The notes under the pieces were generated by a model. It ran no database searches. It saw nothing but the letters and a program-made list of their open reading frames with translations, and had not been told where the DNA came from. Positions 48,016 to 60,857 of a DNA stretch of 64,000 nucleotides are shown one piece after another (position 1 is the first letter of the stretch; each line of letters begins with the position of its first letter). Made by a program: the position numbers and the translations under genes. Source of the DNA: Poecilobothrus nobilitatus (lineage: Eukaryota; Arthropoda; Insecta; Diptera; Dolichopodidae); NCBI GenBank assembly GCA_947095535.1, contig OX352772.1, positions 223,019,617 to 223,083,616 on the forward strand, given 5' to 3'.

Positions 48016-48369
48016 ATGAAATTTTTTATTTTATTTTATTTCATTGACCAAAACAAGGTCTTTAACGAGCAAGAACAATTAACAAAAACTTAGTTCAAAT
48101 TACAAAATTTTTTTATTTACTATACAAAACTTGTAGTATTAATGTTTAAAGGAAAAAAAAAAAGGTTACAGAACAAAAACACTGTATCAGTCTCATTAGT
48201 TATGATATAATATGATAATATGCACTTGAACTTGAAATGTATTTTTATGTTTACAAAATAGGCTCATTTAAAAATTTTTGTTTTAGTTTATATGTAAAAG
48301 AGTTTCTTCATATGTCTGTTGAAAAAAGATAATTATGTTTATTAAATGTAGTGCATCATCTGTTTATAG

Positions 48370-50569
48370 TACTGTAACATCTGTTTATAGTATAGTATGT
48401 TCATAATTTGCGCATTGAATTCTGTGAGTATTTTCAATCAAAATTTTAGTGTTTCTTGTTTGTCTGACTTCGTTATTTATTTTGACTTTATTTGTTAGAA
48501 ACTGAATATCAATATTTTTATTTACGATGTCGAAAGTAAAGCAGGATGAAAGCATTTCCCTGCGTGATGCAAGAGTTAACATTTTCAACATATTAAGTCT
48601 TGCAATGTAACTTGGAAGAATAGTATACTCTGAAGGATCATATTGGTTTCTTAGAGCAAATAAAAGAAACTGTTTTTGAACAGATTCGATTCTTTTAGAG
48701 TGTGTTTGAAATGCAGGATTCCAAACAATGTGACCATATTCTAAAATAGATGGAACCAAAGAGCAATAAAGAGCTTTTGTTACTGCTGCGTCATTAAACT
48801 CTTGGGACCTTCTTTTATTAAAGGCTAACATTTTATTTGCCTTAGCAATCATGTGTTCGTAGTGAAGATTGAAATTTAATTTATCATTTAAAAGAATCCC
48901 AAGATCGGTCATGCTATTCACCCTTTCGAGAGCTATATTGTCATAATTTAATAATCGAAAAGTATCGTATTTTTTTTACGTGTAAAGCTTATGACCTTGC
49001 ATTTTTCAATATTTAGTTCTAATCTATCAGAGTTATTCTTAATAAAATGAAAAATTTTAAGATCGTCAGCAAACGCAATATGTGACACATCCATTCATTT
49101 TTTCAAAAGATTTTTGAAAGACACAAAGAAAGACACATTGAATAGAAGTAGGCCGAAATGGCTACCTTGCGACACTCCAGAAGTAACGTAAATTGGGTTT
49201 GACAAATAACTTTGGAATTTAATATTTTGAGTTCTTCCAGTAAGGTAAGAGCCAAGCCATGATAGGAAAGAACCAGAGATACCGAAAGTTTCGAGTTTCT
49301 TCAGCAATAGAATAGTCGAAAGGATGGTTATTTTGGAATAGTCGAAAGGTTGGTTATACTTCGATAGTTTTCGACAGAAGCTTTGTCTCCTTTTTTATGA
49401 ATAGGAGTCAAAAAAGATGATTTCCAAGCAGACGGGAAAGTACCTAACGAAAGTAATATATTAAATATAATGTGAAGTGCATGCGTCAAAAAACGGATGC
49501 AGTTGTATAAAAAAGAAGGAGGAATTAAATCAGGGTCCACGCCTTTTTTAAGATCGAGGTTGTTAATTGCTTCATATATTTCATTTTCCGAAATATACAA
49601 ATCTTTTATAATTGAATTAGTATTATTAACGGAGTTAAAAATTGGGATATTGGTGGATGCGTCAGACGGACGAAAAACTTTTTGAAAGGAATCTGCAAAA
49701 AAATTACTGATTACATTAGGGTTAGAAGACAAAACATTGTTTTTAGACATAGAGTTTGAATACCCACAAGTCTTTCGTTTTGTATTAACAAAATCAAAAT
49801 ACTTTTTTGGATCCGTAATTAATTTAATACCGATCTCAGAGACATAATTGTAGTATGCCAAATTTGATTTATGTTTAAGTTCTAAAGGCAGATTCTTGTG
49901 CATGTTCAATTAGTGTCAGACTTCTTTGTAAGTTTAATTTTTATATAAAGTTTATTGCGCTGATTACGCAAAGTCCTAAGTTCTCTGTTAAGTCACGGTT
50001 CTGTGGTTTTATCTTTTTTACGTAGTTTAGGTACAAAGGATTATATGAAATACTTTCATATAGAAAATAGACACTGTTGAGTCAATGTTCTGTTGTGTTA
50101 ACAGTTCGTCCCAATCAATAACCGATAAAGCATTATTAATGCTTTCATAATCGGCATTAAGAAAATCAAATACAATATTATTATTGTAAGATTTAGGAAA
50201 AAGTGGCGTAAAGGAAGAAAATTCGAAGATGACTGCGTTATGATGAAGTGAATTGGAGAATAAATTAGCTGTATCATCAACAAGCTTTACTTCCAGTTTA
50301 TCATATGCATTAGAAAATTCAAGATCTAACCACTTATTATTGTTATTTGAAAATCTGATAATATGCTGTAAGTCGTTACCATAAAACTCACTAATAATAT
50401 CGAAATCAATTTCGTCATTAAAGTTAATTGGTAATAGCAAATTATCAGAATCGTCACTATAAAAGATAGTGAAGGGCGATTGAAATCCCCAAAAATGAAA
50501 ATTGAATCATCCTCATTAAATTTTGATATAATATCATGTATATCTGATATAATATCATAATATCATATA
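48370..50569 (-). pseudogene. Non-LTR retrotransposon EN-RT, interrupted at its 5' side by an LTR
   Basis: Read on -: an APE endonuclease piece with FIFGDFNRPSL near 50480 and NDEIDFDIISEFYGN (50027-50440); a linker LPLELKHKSNLAYYNYVSEIG and KYFDFVNTKRKTCG (49328-49909); RT blocks KGVDPDLIPPSFLYN, SFLTPIHKKGDKASVENYR, SGVSQGSHFGLLLFNV (49095-49307) and HIAFADDLKIF near 49080 with the FADD pair kept; and a C-terminal region (48385-48921, LVPSILEYGHIVWNPAF). Two frame breaks and lost pieces make it inactive. It ends abruptly at 50569 where an LTR begins, so the LTR element inserted into it. Fragments of the same family lie at 21395-22000. Confidence 0.87.
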
Positions 50570-50939
50570 AGTTAACACACGTAATACAATTTATTAAAAA
50601 ATAATTATAAGGATCATATTTCATTTTAATATTTTGCAATTTTTTACCAAAAAAATATAATCAGCAATAATCAGCAATTTTATATTGGGAAACAAAGTTT
50701 ATTTGCGTTCCCCTGAAATGAGGTCACGTTGCAACAACAGGTAGAGCTAATTAATAAAAACATTATAATTGTAATTTTTATACTTACTTTAAGTTGAATA
50801 TTCAATAAATATAGACATAAAAGTATTTAAAGTTTTTTTATTAAAAATCATAATTTTTTTACAATTTTTTTTGAAATCAAATAATTTCTTAATTTCATTA
50901 AAATATTAATTTTATTATTGAGAGAGTGAAGATTTAACT
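50570..50939 (+). repeat. Errantivirus-type 5' LTR
   Basis: It begins AGTTAACACACG and ends GATTTAACT. The AGTTAA/TTAACT inverted ends and immediate joining to a GGCGCC primer site are typical of gypsy-group LTRs, about 370 bp here. A reverse-oriented, end-trimmed relative lies at 60519-60857, which supports the internal extent. Confidence 0.8.
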
Positions 50940-50957
50940 GGCGCCCGAGCACGGACG
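50939..50957 (+). promoter_or_regulatory. Primer binding site (tRNA-Lys-like)
   Basis: TGGCGCCCGAGCACGG directly follows the LTR, with its first T shared with the LTR end. TGGCGCCC is the start of tRNA-Lys-type primer sites used to begin minus-strand DNA synthesis. Confidence 0.75.
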
Positions 50958-52860
50958 ATAGTACCAAACAGTGAATGTGTGCTCTTCTATCTAAATTTTT
51001 TTAAAAAAAGAAAAAGTTTTTATTGCAAAAACAAAGGTGAACTTTAAGACCTAAAAACTTATTTGAAAGAAAAAAAAAAAAACTTAGTGTTAAAAATTAA
51101 CTAAACAAAATTAAAACTTCAATTTAATAAAAATTTATTTAATCTTAAAAATCTTTCTAACGAAATTTAACAAAAATAGTGTAAAAAGACAAAAACAAAA
51201 AAAATTAACAAACGAAAATAGTGGGACAAAATTAAGATTAGAGAGCAAAACCTGATAATATCACTTTTGGTGGGCGTAGCAATTACGACAAGTGTCAAAC
51301 CTGTCAGAAGTTGGTTTAGCAAACAGTAGATAGGAAACGTGGCCCCCGAGTAGCTTTTAAACAGAGCAAAAAGGAGCTGTCGCACGGTGAAGTAATCAGA
51401 ACCACTACAAAGTGTAAACAGCAGTCGCCTATTTCGCTGGAACAAAATACTACAATGGTGCAACCTAGATTTAGAATTCACCTCTCAATAATACTGTAAG
51501 TCCTAAAAAATTGTTTTCCTTACTATTTCTTAAGATACCTAGTATCTTCAAATAGAGGAGAAAACGGAAAAAAAACTAATATAAAAAAAGAAAAATCAAA
51601 TTAAATTTTTTTTGAATAAAATAAAATTTAAAAAAAAAAAAAAAACTTATTTTACAAAAAAAGCAAGTCGACTAAATTTTTACTAAAATAAATAAAAGCT
51701 ATAGCAAAAAAAAAACATAATATTGGAAAAGGGGGAAACAATTATTGAAAATATTTTAAATAAAAAAAAATTAAAAAAATATAAAAATAAAATATAGTAT
51801 AGTATAAGTATAGAAAAAGGTTTATATTTAAATAAATAAATCAAAATCTGTAATAATAAAAAAATAAAAAATTTTTTTATATAAGAAAAAAGTAAAAACT
51901 AAATATTGCCGTGATATAAGCCTACTCGACGATTACTCAAGGTGAGGCTGCCAAAAAAAAAATCATAGTATTAACTAACAATATTAATTTAAATAAAATA
52001 GTAAGAAATAAATAATTTTGTTTTTATATAAATATTAATTTAGGAATACTCGCGTAGAATATTATCTAAAAAACATTAATAAATATTAATAAATTAATAA
52101 TAATATTAATAAATAAAACTTTTTTACTTTTTGAATATCTTAAAATATAATACCTTTTTTCATCTGAAATATTGTTTAAATTATTTTAAAATATCAAATA
52201 AACATAAAAAAACATAAACATAAAAAAAATAAGAAATTTGTGAATATTAAACAAAAATTATTGAAAACCTATTAAATTTTTATAAATTAGATTTTAAAAT
52301 AAATAAATAAAATTTGTTAAATATATAATAATAATAAAATTTATATAATAAAAAAAATAATAAAAAATAAAATTTGTTCAATAAATATAAAATACAAAAT
52401 TAAGATATTATTTTAAATAGAATTTTTAAGTAAATTATTTTTAAAAAATATTGGTTCAAATAAATATCGATATAAAACTTTTAAGTAAATTATTTTAAAT
52501 AAATAAAAAATCGATATAAAACTTTTAAGTAAATTATTTTAAATAAAATTGGTTCAAATAAATATCAATTTAAACAAATTAAATAAATAAATGAATTAAA
52601 TAACATAATTTTTTCAGAATAAGGTTTATTCTTCAGAATTTTATTAAAATAATTTTAATTAAATAAAAAAGAAAGATCAAAAGATTTTTTAATGTTAAAT
52701 TATAATATAATTTAACAATTTAACTTTATAATTTTAAAATTTATATTTTAATTTTTTAGCAGAATTTTTATATTCTTTTTGTTTTGAATATGTCTTTTGT
52801 ATTCTTTATTTCCAACACTATCGAAGGATAGAACAATCAAACGCCTTAAAAAAAAAAAAA
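50958..52860 (+). other. LTR-element leader, A-rich, no gag
   Basis: About 1.9 kb of A-rich leader. No coding frame is convincing. Its last 280 bp recur at 56265-56480, ending in AACACTATCGAAGGATAGAAC (a 6-base palindrome pair TCGAAGGATAGA-like) and AATCAAACGCC, where the second copy goes on into gag. At about 52861 the sequence switches to a - strand env-side fragment. Confidence 0.6.
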
Positions 52861-53241
52861 AATAATCTTCTTAAAGACTAAAAATTAACATTAAATCTTA
52901 CAATATATTATATAATCGTCAGAAATCAACATATGAGGAAATAAGTGCAAGCTAAAAAATAAATTTAGACCTTTTAGGTTGTTTACTTATTGTAATTATT
53001 TTAGTTATGCTAAGATAAACGAATTCTTAGACCGGTTTAAATGAGTAGTATAAATTACAAATACTATAAATTACAATTAGTAACCCTATTCTTATTGAAA
53101 ACAAAAATAAAAAATTAAATGTTTGCAATAGCAATTTTTCTTTATAATTAATATTTAAAGATATAATTTTAAAAGAGAGAAAGTAAAATGTGTTTGACCT
53201 AGATTGCATTTATTTCAATAACGATAATTATTATAAAATAA

Positions 53242-54400
53242 TTATGGTTTAATTTTGCAGGGTGTTTTCTTTGGATAAGTAACTCCCCCGTCCTTAGGAA
53301 TATTGTACTCCTGAACAATATAATTTCCTGGATTATTTTTTAAATCTATATTATTTCTTGACTTACAAAATTTAAAAGTTAATAAAATTATTATGATAGA
53401 CATTAAGGGAATTAAAATGAAAATGGAATAAGAAAAAATTGTATAAAAATTTTTGTCATATTTAATTTCCTTAATTTCTTCATTATTTTTCATTTGATTA
53501 ACATGTAACATATTTAGATTAACTGTCTGATTAACATGATCAATAGTTGTTTAATTTGGAAGTAAAAATGATTGCTTAAACTGTAAATTACTATTTGAAA
53601 TTTTTTTTTGATTTATTGTTATAGTACAGTTATCAAAGGTTATAATATAATTTTTATTTAACAAATATTCAATGTTATAACAAATATTATATAAGCTTAT
53701 ATTTTTTGCATTTTTTATTAAAACCACTCCTAAGTCTAATTAAAACAACTCCTAAGTTATAAGCATCAATTGCTTCTGCGGTAAGAAAAGATCTGCTCAT
53801 TATCTGATGTTTTGCAAACATTATATTCTCTTGTACTTTTTCGATTTCTTCATTTAGAAGATTTAAATCAGAAATTAGTTGTAAAAATTGAATTTGTTTG
53901 ACAACGTTTTTATTTTCAGTTGAAACGCCATTGAGTAATTTATCTAGAAGTAAGTTGTTATTATTAATACTTTTTTGCAATATTTCAATATTTTTTTGAA
54001 TATTATCGTTAATTTTAATTTGATTGTTAGAGCTTTTTATATCATTATGTAAAATTTTCATCTAAATGTTGTTCAATTTCATTTTTGTCTTTTTCATCCA
54101 TAGTTCCGAAGACAAATTTTAAAATTGAACCACCTAAATTTAGTAAAGATCTCTGATGTCTAAAAGGTATTAGTGTTTTAAAAGTATGCTTAAGTTTATT
54201 AATTTTATTCATGAGAATATTGAAATTATTTTTATCGGTTGGTAGATTAAAAATGGACTTTATTTCTTTTTCCAATGTATCTATGGTATATTCAATTTCA
54301 TCTAAATTTATTATGTGAATAATTTTTTTAAAACTTTCTATTATTTCTATGTTACCATGTTGTGTTACGGCAAAACCAGCTTCGGTTTCCAATTTTTGAA
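53242..54400 (-). pseudogene. Errantivirus env remnant (copy 1)
   Basis: Env of this group is a membrane fusion protein of the insect endogenous retrovirus/baculovirus-F type. Read on -, the 54045-54392 frame has a basic cleavage-type site followed by LNLGGSILKFVFGTMD, the conserved fusion-peptide region; a helical stretch follows (53687-54061), and the C-terminal frame (53242-53511) has a membrane span (FILIPLMSIIIILL) and a short tail. The frame is broken at about 54050, 53690 and 53560, and the part upstream of the cleavage site is mostly gone, so it is not functional. A near-identical partial copy lies at 57768-58440. Confidence 0.82.
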
Positions 54401-54559
54401 CAATGATTGAAGGTTGACAAGTATTTACTAATTACAGCATTATTATTATTGTTGGTAGTTTAGTCGGGAAGTTTATTATCTGAAAATTTGAATATTCTTT
54501 TAATGCGACTTGGATGAATATTTTTATCATTATTATCTATTATTTTATAATTGGATCGT

Positions 54560-55476
54560 TTAATTTTATTATTTTTGGATTTTTTTATATTTGGGTACTT
54601 CTTTATACCTAACGATAGCAGGGTTTTGTATTAAAATTTCATTAGTATTAGGTAGTTTAAATTGTTTCCGATTCTTATTCAATTTATTGATAATTTGCTC
54701 TTTTTTTGATTGTAATTTAATTTTTATTTTCTCAAAATCAGAAATTTTGTTATTTGTAATATCTATTGGCTTAACTTCTGTTGTTGAATGAATGGTATTA
54801 TTATATGCTTCTACTGCCTTAAGAATTTGACTTTCGGTATTTAATTCTGGATTTGTAATCCCGAGAATTCTAACATGTTCGGTAAGAGCTCCATAGGCTC
54901 TTTTAATATCAGAATTACCTGTATGGCTTCGAGAAGAAGTAAAATGAACTATGATATTCTCTAGTCTCCAAAAGTCTTTCAGATTAAAACTATTAAATTC
55001 ATTATAAAAAACAAACTTCTTCGGTTTCCAAACAGTGAATTTCGCAATTTCAGAGCCTGAACTATTGTTATACTATTCCTATCATTTAGTTTTAATACTG
55101 ATAGATGTTTTGTAAATTTATCTATTCTGGTTAAACATATTTCCTTCTTTAAATAATAAGTATCACAATGAACTATTTCGTTTGGTTCTGATGGAGTTTC
55201 AGAAATATTAAATTTATACGAAGTTGGATTTCTGTCATCCTTCGCTAAATTACATACTTCGCAATTATTGACATATTTATATATAAAATCCTTTAATTTT
55301 GAAAAATAATAGATGTTTTTCATTTTATTGAAATATTCTAACATTCCCCTGTGGTTTGTTTTCTCATCAAATTCTTTGATTAATTCTATCAGTTGGTCTT
55401 CATTTTCAATTTCATTAGCTAACTTGGTACATTTAACAAATTTAATTTTATTATCATTGCTAAATAATTCAATCAA
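54560..55476 (-). pseudogene. Gypsy-group integrase remnant (copy 1)
   Basis: Integrase inserts the element's DNA copy into the chromosome. Read on -, the N-terminal zinc-binding part has the HHCC-type TNHRGML and NNCEVCNLAKDD; the core begins VHCDTYYLKK with the first catalytic Asp. After a frame break near 54980, the frame continues with SSRSHTGNSDI and LTEHVRIL and a basic C-terminal region to about 54560. At least one frameshift separates the core and C-terminal parts. Confidence 0.82.
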
Positions 55477-55489
55477 TTTATTAGCAAAA

Positions 55490-56262
55490 TAACAAATTTA
55501 TTATCTTCTAGGTCAGATTATATTGCAGTAATACCCTTTTTTATTGAACGTCTCAATAAATCATTTAGATAATTATTATTGTTTAAATCATTTTCATTAA
55601 TAAAACTTTTCTTGTATCTTTTATATTTTATTGCTAATTCATTTGTCTTATTTTTACCAGATGTATCTGATTTAAATACTTATTTACAATGTTTTCTACG
55701 ATTGGGATGTGGTTATTCAAATTTTCGACACCACTATGAATTGTAGCATGATCACTTACAATACTAGACTCTTTAATTTTACCAAATTAATGGCTTATGA
55801 TCCGTTCTGATAGTAAATTTTATCCCGTAAAGAAATGGTCTAAAATACTTGGTTGACCATACAATCGATAACTGTTCTTTTTCTTTTCTATTGTGCTGTA
55901 TCTGATTTCATGTTCGTTTAATGTCCTGCTTGCAAATTATATTGGATGACCGTTTTGAGATAAAACAGCTCCAAGAGTGTATTGGGGTTGAGAATGTGGT
56001 TTTTGCCTGATCTTTTTCATCAACAAGTTTTTGATGAAAACCTTTTGCGAGATCTAAGGTCGTAAAATATTGGGCTCGACCAAGTTTATCAAAAAATGCA
56101 TCAATGTTTGGTAATGGGAACTTATCATCTATTGTGATTTCGTTAAGTTTACGATAATCAACAACAATTTGCCATTTTTTTTCTCCCGAATAATCAATTT
56201 TCTTGGGAACTACCCAAATTGGAGAATTATATGGTGAATTACTATGCTTTATAATTCCTTGA
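55490..56262 (-). pseudogene. Gypsy-group RT/RNase H remnant (copy 1), internally deleted
   Basis: Compared with the fuller copy at 59082-60480, the stretch keeps the RNase H-side piece (about 55790-55980), loses most of the palm including the YLDD box, and resumes with the N-terminal RT piece around the KLNEIT motif (about 56090-56262). Stops and small deletions occur throughout. It ends at 56262 where a + strand leader fragment begins. Confidence 0.78.
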
Positions 56263-56264
56263 TT

Positions 56265-56808
56265 AAAATTCCTTTATTAAAATCATTTTATTTAATTAAT
56301 TAAAAAAGAAAGATCAGAAGATTTTTTTAATGTTAAATTATAATATACCTTTATAATTTTAAAATTTATATTTTAATTTTTTAGCAGTATTTTTATATTC
56401 TTTTTGTTTTGAATATGTTTTCTGTGTTCTTTATTTCCAACACTATCGAATGATAGAACAATCAAACGCCTTAAAAAAAAATATATATATTAATTTTTAT
56501 ATCGTTTTTGATTTCGAAAAGTTATTACTTTAATTCGAAGCATAAAATTGAATAAATTTAGATTAGATTAAAGATTTTTTTTAATTTTAATCAATAAAAA
56601 TAAATATTTAATAAATTCTTGATTATTTTTATAAAAAAAAAAGAAAAAGATATATTTAATTATTATTCTAGCTTTTATTTCTATTTCCTTCTTCTCTAAT
56701 TAATATTTTTCTTGATTTACTAGATTTCTGGTCCACTGATAGGGAATAATTATCATTTTGGATTAATTGATTTCTCTTATCCATTCATTTATAAATTTTG
56801 TAACCGCT
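56265..56808 (+). other. Second leader fragment, upstream of gag
   Basis: From about 56265 the sequence repeats the leader seen at 52600-52860 (AGAAGATTTTTTTAATG, AGCAGTATTTTTATATTC, AACACTATCGAATGATAG) and then continues about 330 bp to the gag start. The 5' LTR and earlier leader are missing. Confidence 0.7.
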
Positions 56809-57327
56809 ATGGCCGAACCACGTATAAGTTTTGAGAGGCCTCCGCGTGTAATCTCAAGACCTGAAGTACCAGAGATAGAAGAGCCGAATGTCACCCCAAT
56901 CGCATTATCTCACCGTGACCATGAGAACACGGAATCTATTAGAGAAACTCTTAGAGAAATGGTACAGTACGAAAGTAAACGTATGTTTAAGGAAAGAAAC
57001 GATGAGGCCTACCTTTCTGATGACGATATGGATCAAGAAATACACATAGAAAATGACATTAATTTGGAAGGTATGGATAAGGTAACTGAAGTAGTGAAAG
57101 AGATTAAAAAATTTTCAGGAGAGGGAGGAGCATACGATTCTTGGGGAAAGGATGTAGACCGAATAATGAAAAAGTACCAGCATTTACGGGGTATGCCAAC
57201 ATATTATGGGATTTTGAGCACTATTAGAAGCAAAATAGTAGGAGAAGCCAACACGACGCTGGAGTCTTACAATACACCTTTAAACTGGCAAAAAAGTTTA
57301 AGATGTCTTGATAGGCACTACGAATAA
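56809..57327 (+). pseudogene. Errantivirus gag, C-terminally truncated
   Basis: Gag forms the particle core. I take the start at MAEPRISFERPP (56809), the usual type of N-terminus for the group; an in-frame ATG 14 codons upstream is less likely. The 172-residue frame has an acidic middle (YLSDDDMDQEIHIE) and the conserved FSGEGGAYDSWGKDV and IVGEANTTLE blocks. It stops right after LDRHYE, well short of the usual length of 400 or more residues, and meets a - strand env-side fragment at about 57390. It is the only gag in the window. Confidence 0.82.
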
Positions 57328-57767
57328 TTTATTTAATATAAAACATAAAATTAAACACAAGTTTTTAATAAAACAATTATTAATCTTTATTGAATCTTCT
57401 TAAAGACTAAAAATTGACATTAAATCTTACAATATATATAATGGTCAGAAATCAACATATGAGGAAATAAATGCAAGCTAAAAAATAAATTTGGGCCTTT
57501 TAAGTGGTTTACTTATTGTAATTATTTTAGTTATGCTAAGATAAACGAATTCTCAGCCCGGTTTAAATGAGTACTATAAATTACAAATACTATAAATTAC
57601 AATTAGTAACCCTATTCATATTGAAAACAAAAATAAAAAATTAAATGTTTGCAATAGCAATTTTTCTTTATAATTAATATTTAAACATATAATTTTAAAA
57701 GAACGAAAGTAAAATGTGTTTGACCTAGATTGCATTTATTTCAATAACGATAATTATTATAAAATAA

Positions 57768-58440
57768 TTATGGTTTAATTTTGCAGGGTGTTTCCTTTGG
57801 ATAAGTAACTCCCCCGTCCTTAGGAATATTGTACTCCTGAACAATATAATTTCCCGGATTATTTTTTAAATCTATATGATTTCTTGACTTACAAAATTTA
57901 AAAATTAATAAAATTATTATGATAGACATTAAGGGAATTAAAATTAAAGTAGAATAAGAAAAAATTGTATAAAAATTTTTGTCATATTTAATTTCCTTAA
58001 TTTCTTCATTATTTTTCATTTGATTAACATGTAACATATTTAGATTAACTGTCTGATTAACATGATCAATAGTTGTTTAATTTGGAAGTAAAAATGATTG
58101 CTTAAACTGTAAATTACTTTTTGAAAATTTTTTTTGATTTACTGTTATAGTACAGTTATCAAAGGTTATAATATAATTTTTATTTAACAAATATTCAATG
58201 TTATTACAAATATTATATAAGCTTATATTTTTTGCATTTTTTATTAAAACCACTCCTAAGTCTAATTAAAACAACTCCTAAGTTATAAGCATCAATTGCT
58301 TCTGCGGTAAGAAAAGATCTGCTCATTATCTGATGTTTTGCAAACATTATATTCTCTTGTACTTTTTCGATTTCTTCATTTAGAAGATTTAAATCAGAAA
58401 TTAGTTGTAAAAATTGAATTTGTTCAACAACGTTTCTATT
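57768..58440 (-). pseudogene. Errantivirus env remnant (copy 2)
   Basis: The 57768-58037 frame is nearly identical to 53242-53511 (same 89-residue tail and membrane span). The upstream helical part is kept to about 58440 and then joins integrase sequence directly, so the cleavage site and fusion-peptide region of copy 1 are absent here. Confidence 0.82.
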
Positions 58441-58456
58441 TCCTTCTATATAAAAA

Positions 58457-59003
58457 TATTTCCTTCTTTAAATAATAAGTATCACTGTCATACTTCGCTA
58501 AATTACATACTTCGCAATTATTGAAATCCTTTAATTTATATAAAATCCACTATATCACAATATATAAAATCCTTTAATTTTGAAAAATAATAGATGTCTT
58601 TCATTTTATTGAAATATTTTAACATTCCCCTGTGGTTTGTTTTCTCATGAAATTCTTCGATTAATTCTATCAGTTGGTCTTCATTTTCAATTTCATTAGC
58701 TAACTTGGTACATTTAACAAATTTAATTTTATTATCATTGCTAAATAATTCAATCAATTTATTTATCAAGATAATAAAATTATTATCTTCTAGATCAGAT
58801 TATATTGCAGTAATACCCTTTTTTATTGAACGTCTCAATAAATCATTTAGATACTTATTATTGTTTAAATCATTTTCATTAATAAAAATTTTCTTGTATC
58901 TTTTATATTTTATTGCTAATTCATTTGTCTTATTTTTTACCAGATGTATCTGATTTAAATACTTATTTACAATGTTTCCTACGATTGGGATGTGGTTATT
59001 CAA
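58457..59003 (-). pseudogene. Gypsy-group integrase N-terminal remnant (copy 2)
   Basis: Has the RNase H-integrase linker (58800-59003) and the zinc-binding half (58536-58769, TNHRGMLKYFN) in step with copy 1. The core and C-terminal regions are lost in the deletion that fuses it to env at about 58445. Confidence 0.8.
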
Positions 59004-59081
59004 ATTTTCGACACCACTATGAATTGTAGCATGATCACTTACAATACTAGACTCTTTTTCTTCAATTTGTAGAACGTTAGT

Positions 59082-60480
59082 TTAATTTTTATCTCTATTA
59101 ATCCTGCTTAAAAAGTCAGCTACCTTGTTATCCATTCCTTCAACATATTCTATATGAATATCATATTCGTTTAATCTAATTCCCCACCGTTGGAGTTTAC
59201 AGTTTGGATCTTTTAAAGAATTTAACCAAATTAATGGCTTATGATCCGTTCTGATAGTAAATTTTATTCCGTAAAGAAATGGTCTAAAATACTTGGTTGA
59301 CCATATAATCGATAACAGTTCTTTTTCTATTGTGGTGTATCTGATTTCATGTTCGTTTAATGTCCTGCTTGCAAAAGATATAGGATGACCGTTTTGAGAT
59401 AAAACAGCTCCAATAGCATGTTGGCTTGCATCAATTGTCAAGACGAATTTTTGATTAAAGTTAGGGTACTTTAAAATTGGATCTCTCACTATTAACTCTT
59501 TGAGTTTCTCGAAAGCTTCAATATATTTAGAATCATTTAGATCTATTTTATTATTCTTTTTCAGACATCTTGTAAGGGGTTGAGCTATTTTCGAAAATTC
59601 TTTGATAAATTTCCGATAATAACCAGTTATTCCTAGCAAACTTTTTATAGATTTTTGGGTTTTTGGAAGTTTTAAATTTTTTATTATATCAATTTTAGCA
59701 GGGTTTGGTTTTATACCTTCATCAGTTAATGTAATGTCCCAGATACTCGGTCTCTTTTGAAAAAAGTTACATTTGTCTACTTGAAGTTTTAAATTGTTTT
59801 TACGTAATCTCTGAAAGATTTTAGATATAGCTTCAACATGTTCCTGAAGTGTGGTACTAAAAATTAGAATGTCGTCTAAATATACGGCACAACAAATATT
59901 AATGAAATTGGCTAAAATATGGTTCATCATTCGTTGAAATGTGGCAGGAGCATTCTTTAGCCGAATGGCATCCTGACAAATTCATAACGTCCCCATGACC
60001 AAGTTTATCAAAAAGTGCATCAATGTTTGGTAATGGGAACTTATCATCTATTGTGATTTCGTTAAGTTTACGATAATCAACAACAATTTGCAATTGTTTT
60101 TCTCCCGAATAATTAATTTTCTTGGGAACGACCCAAATTGGAGAATTATATGGTGAATTACTATGCTTTATAATTCCTTGAGCTAACATTTCTATAGTTT
60201 GTTTCTCGACTTCTTGCTCATATACTTTGGGGAAACGATAGATTTTAGAATAAATTGGTTGAGAGATTTTTGTAACAATTGAATGTTTGATTATATCAAC
60301 ATTAGTTAATTGTTGACCGTCTTGGTAGAATAAATCCTTATTATTATGGATAATATTTCTAAGGTATTTACATTCTTCTGTATTCAATTTCTCATCCTTT
60401 ATATGATTGTAAATAACACTTAGATGTAAGGTTAAAGAATACAGTTGATGAATTTCATTGAACGGACATGCATTTTTAAA
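59082..60480 (-). pseudogene. Gypsy-group reverse transcriptase-RNase H (copy 2), best preserved pol
   Basis: Copies element RNA into DNA. Two overlapping frames cover it. 59899-60387 carries the RT N-terminal blocks ([35 protein letters not shown]). 59082-59930 carries the active-site AVYLDDILIF, the thumb (LLGITGYYRKFIKEFS), and RNase H with LTIDASQHAIGAVLS and RTDHKPLIWLNSL. A frameshift at about 59915 breaks the finger-palm link. Upstream, sequence continuous with the + copy at 63530 runs to about 60505 and then meets an LTR, so gag and protease are missing. Confidence 0.88.
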
Positions 60481-60518
60481 GTTAGTTACTTTGCCTTTAA
60501 TTTCTAAGATAAGGTAAT

Positions 60519-60857
60519 TAAATTAAGAAATTATTTGATTTCAAAAATAACTGTAAAAAAATTATGATTTTTAATAAAAAACTTTAAATACTTTTATGTC
60601 TGTCTATATTTATTGAATGTTTAACTTAAAGTAAGTATAAAAATTACAATTATAATGTTTTTATTAATTAGCTATACATGTTGTTGCCACGTGAGACCTC
60701 ATTTCGTGGGAACGCAAATAAACTTTATTTCCCAATATAAAATTGCTGATTATTGCTGATTATATCTTTTTGGTAAAAAATTGTGAAATATTAAAATGAA
60801 GTATGATCCTTATAATTATTTTTTAATAAATTGCATTGCATTTTTTAATAAATTGCA
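60519..60857 (-). repeat. LTR, reverse orientation, both ends altered
   Basis: Reverse complement of 50585-50900, with landmarks GAAATGAGGTC-CACGT and ATAATCAGCAATAATCAG. The AGTTAA start is replaced by a tandemly repeated GCAATTTATTAAAAAAT, and the last about 35 bp before the primer site are gone; pol sequence follows directly. Confidence 0.8.

Noticed and set aside
50457..50639. - strand frame that seems to extend the LINE endonuclease past 50570
   Set aside because: The sequence from 50570 on is the LTR (it recurs inverted at 60.8 kb), so the apparent extension is chance read-through.
51167..51481. 104-codon - strand frame in the LTR leader
   Set aside because: It lies antisense to the leader just after the primer site, with no motif; it is explained by low stop density over a less AT-rich patch.
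53027..53209. 60-codon - strand frame at the env 3' side
   Set aside because: It lies beyond the env stop in 3' untranslated sequence, has only Phe/Leu/Ile-rich content and is not kept as a frame in the duplicate at 57.6 kb.
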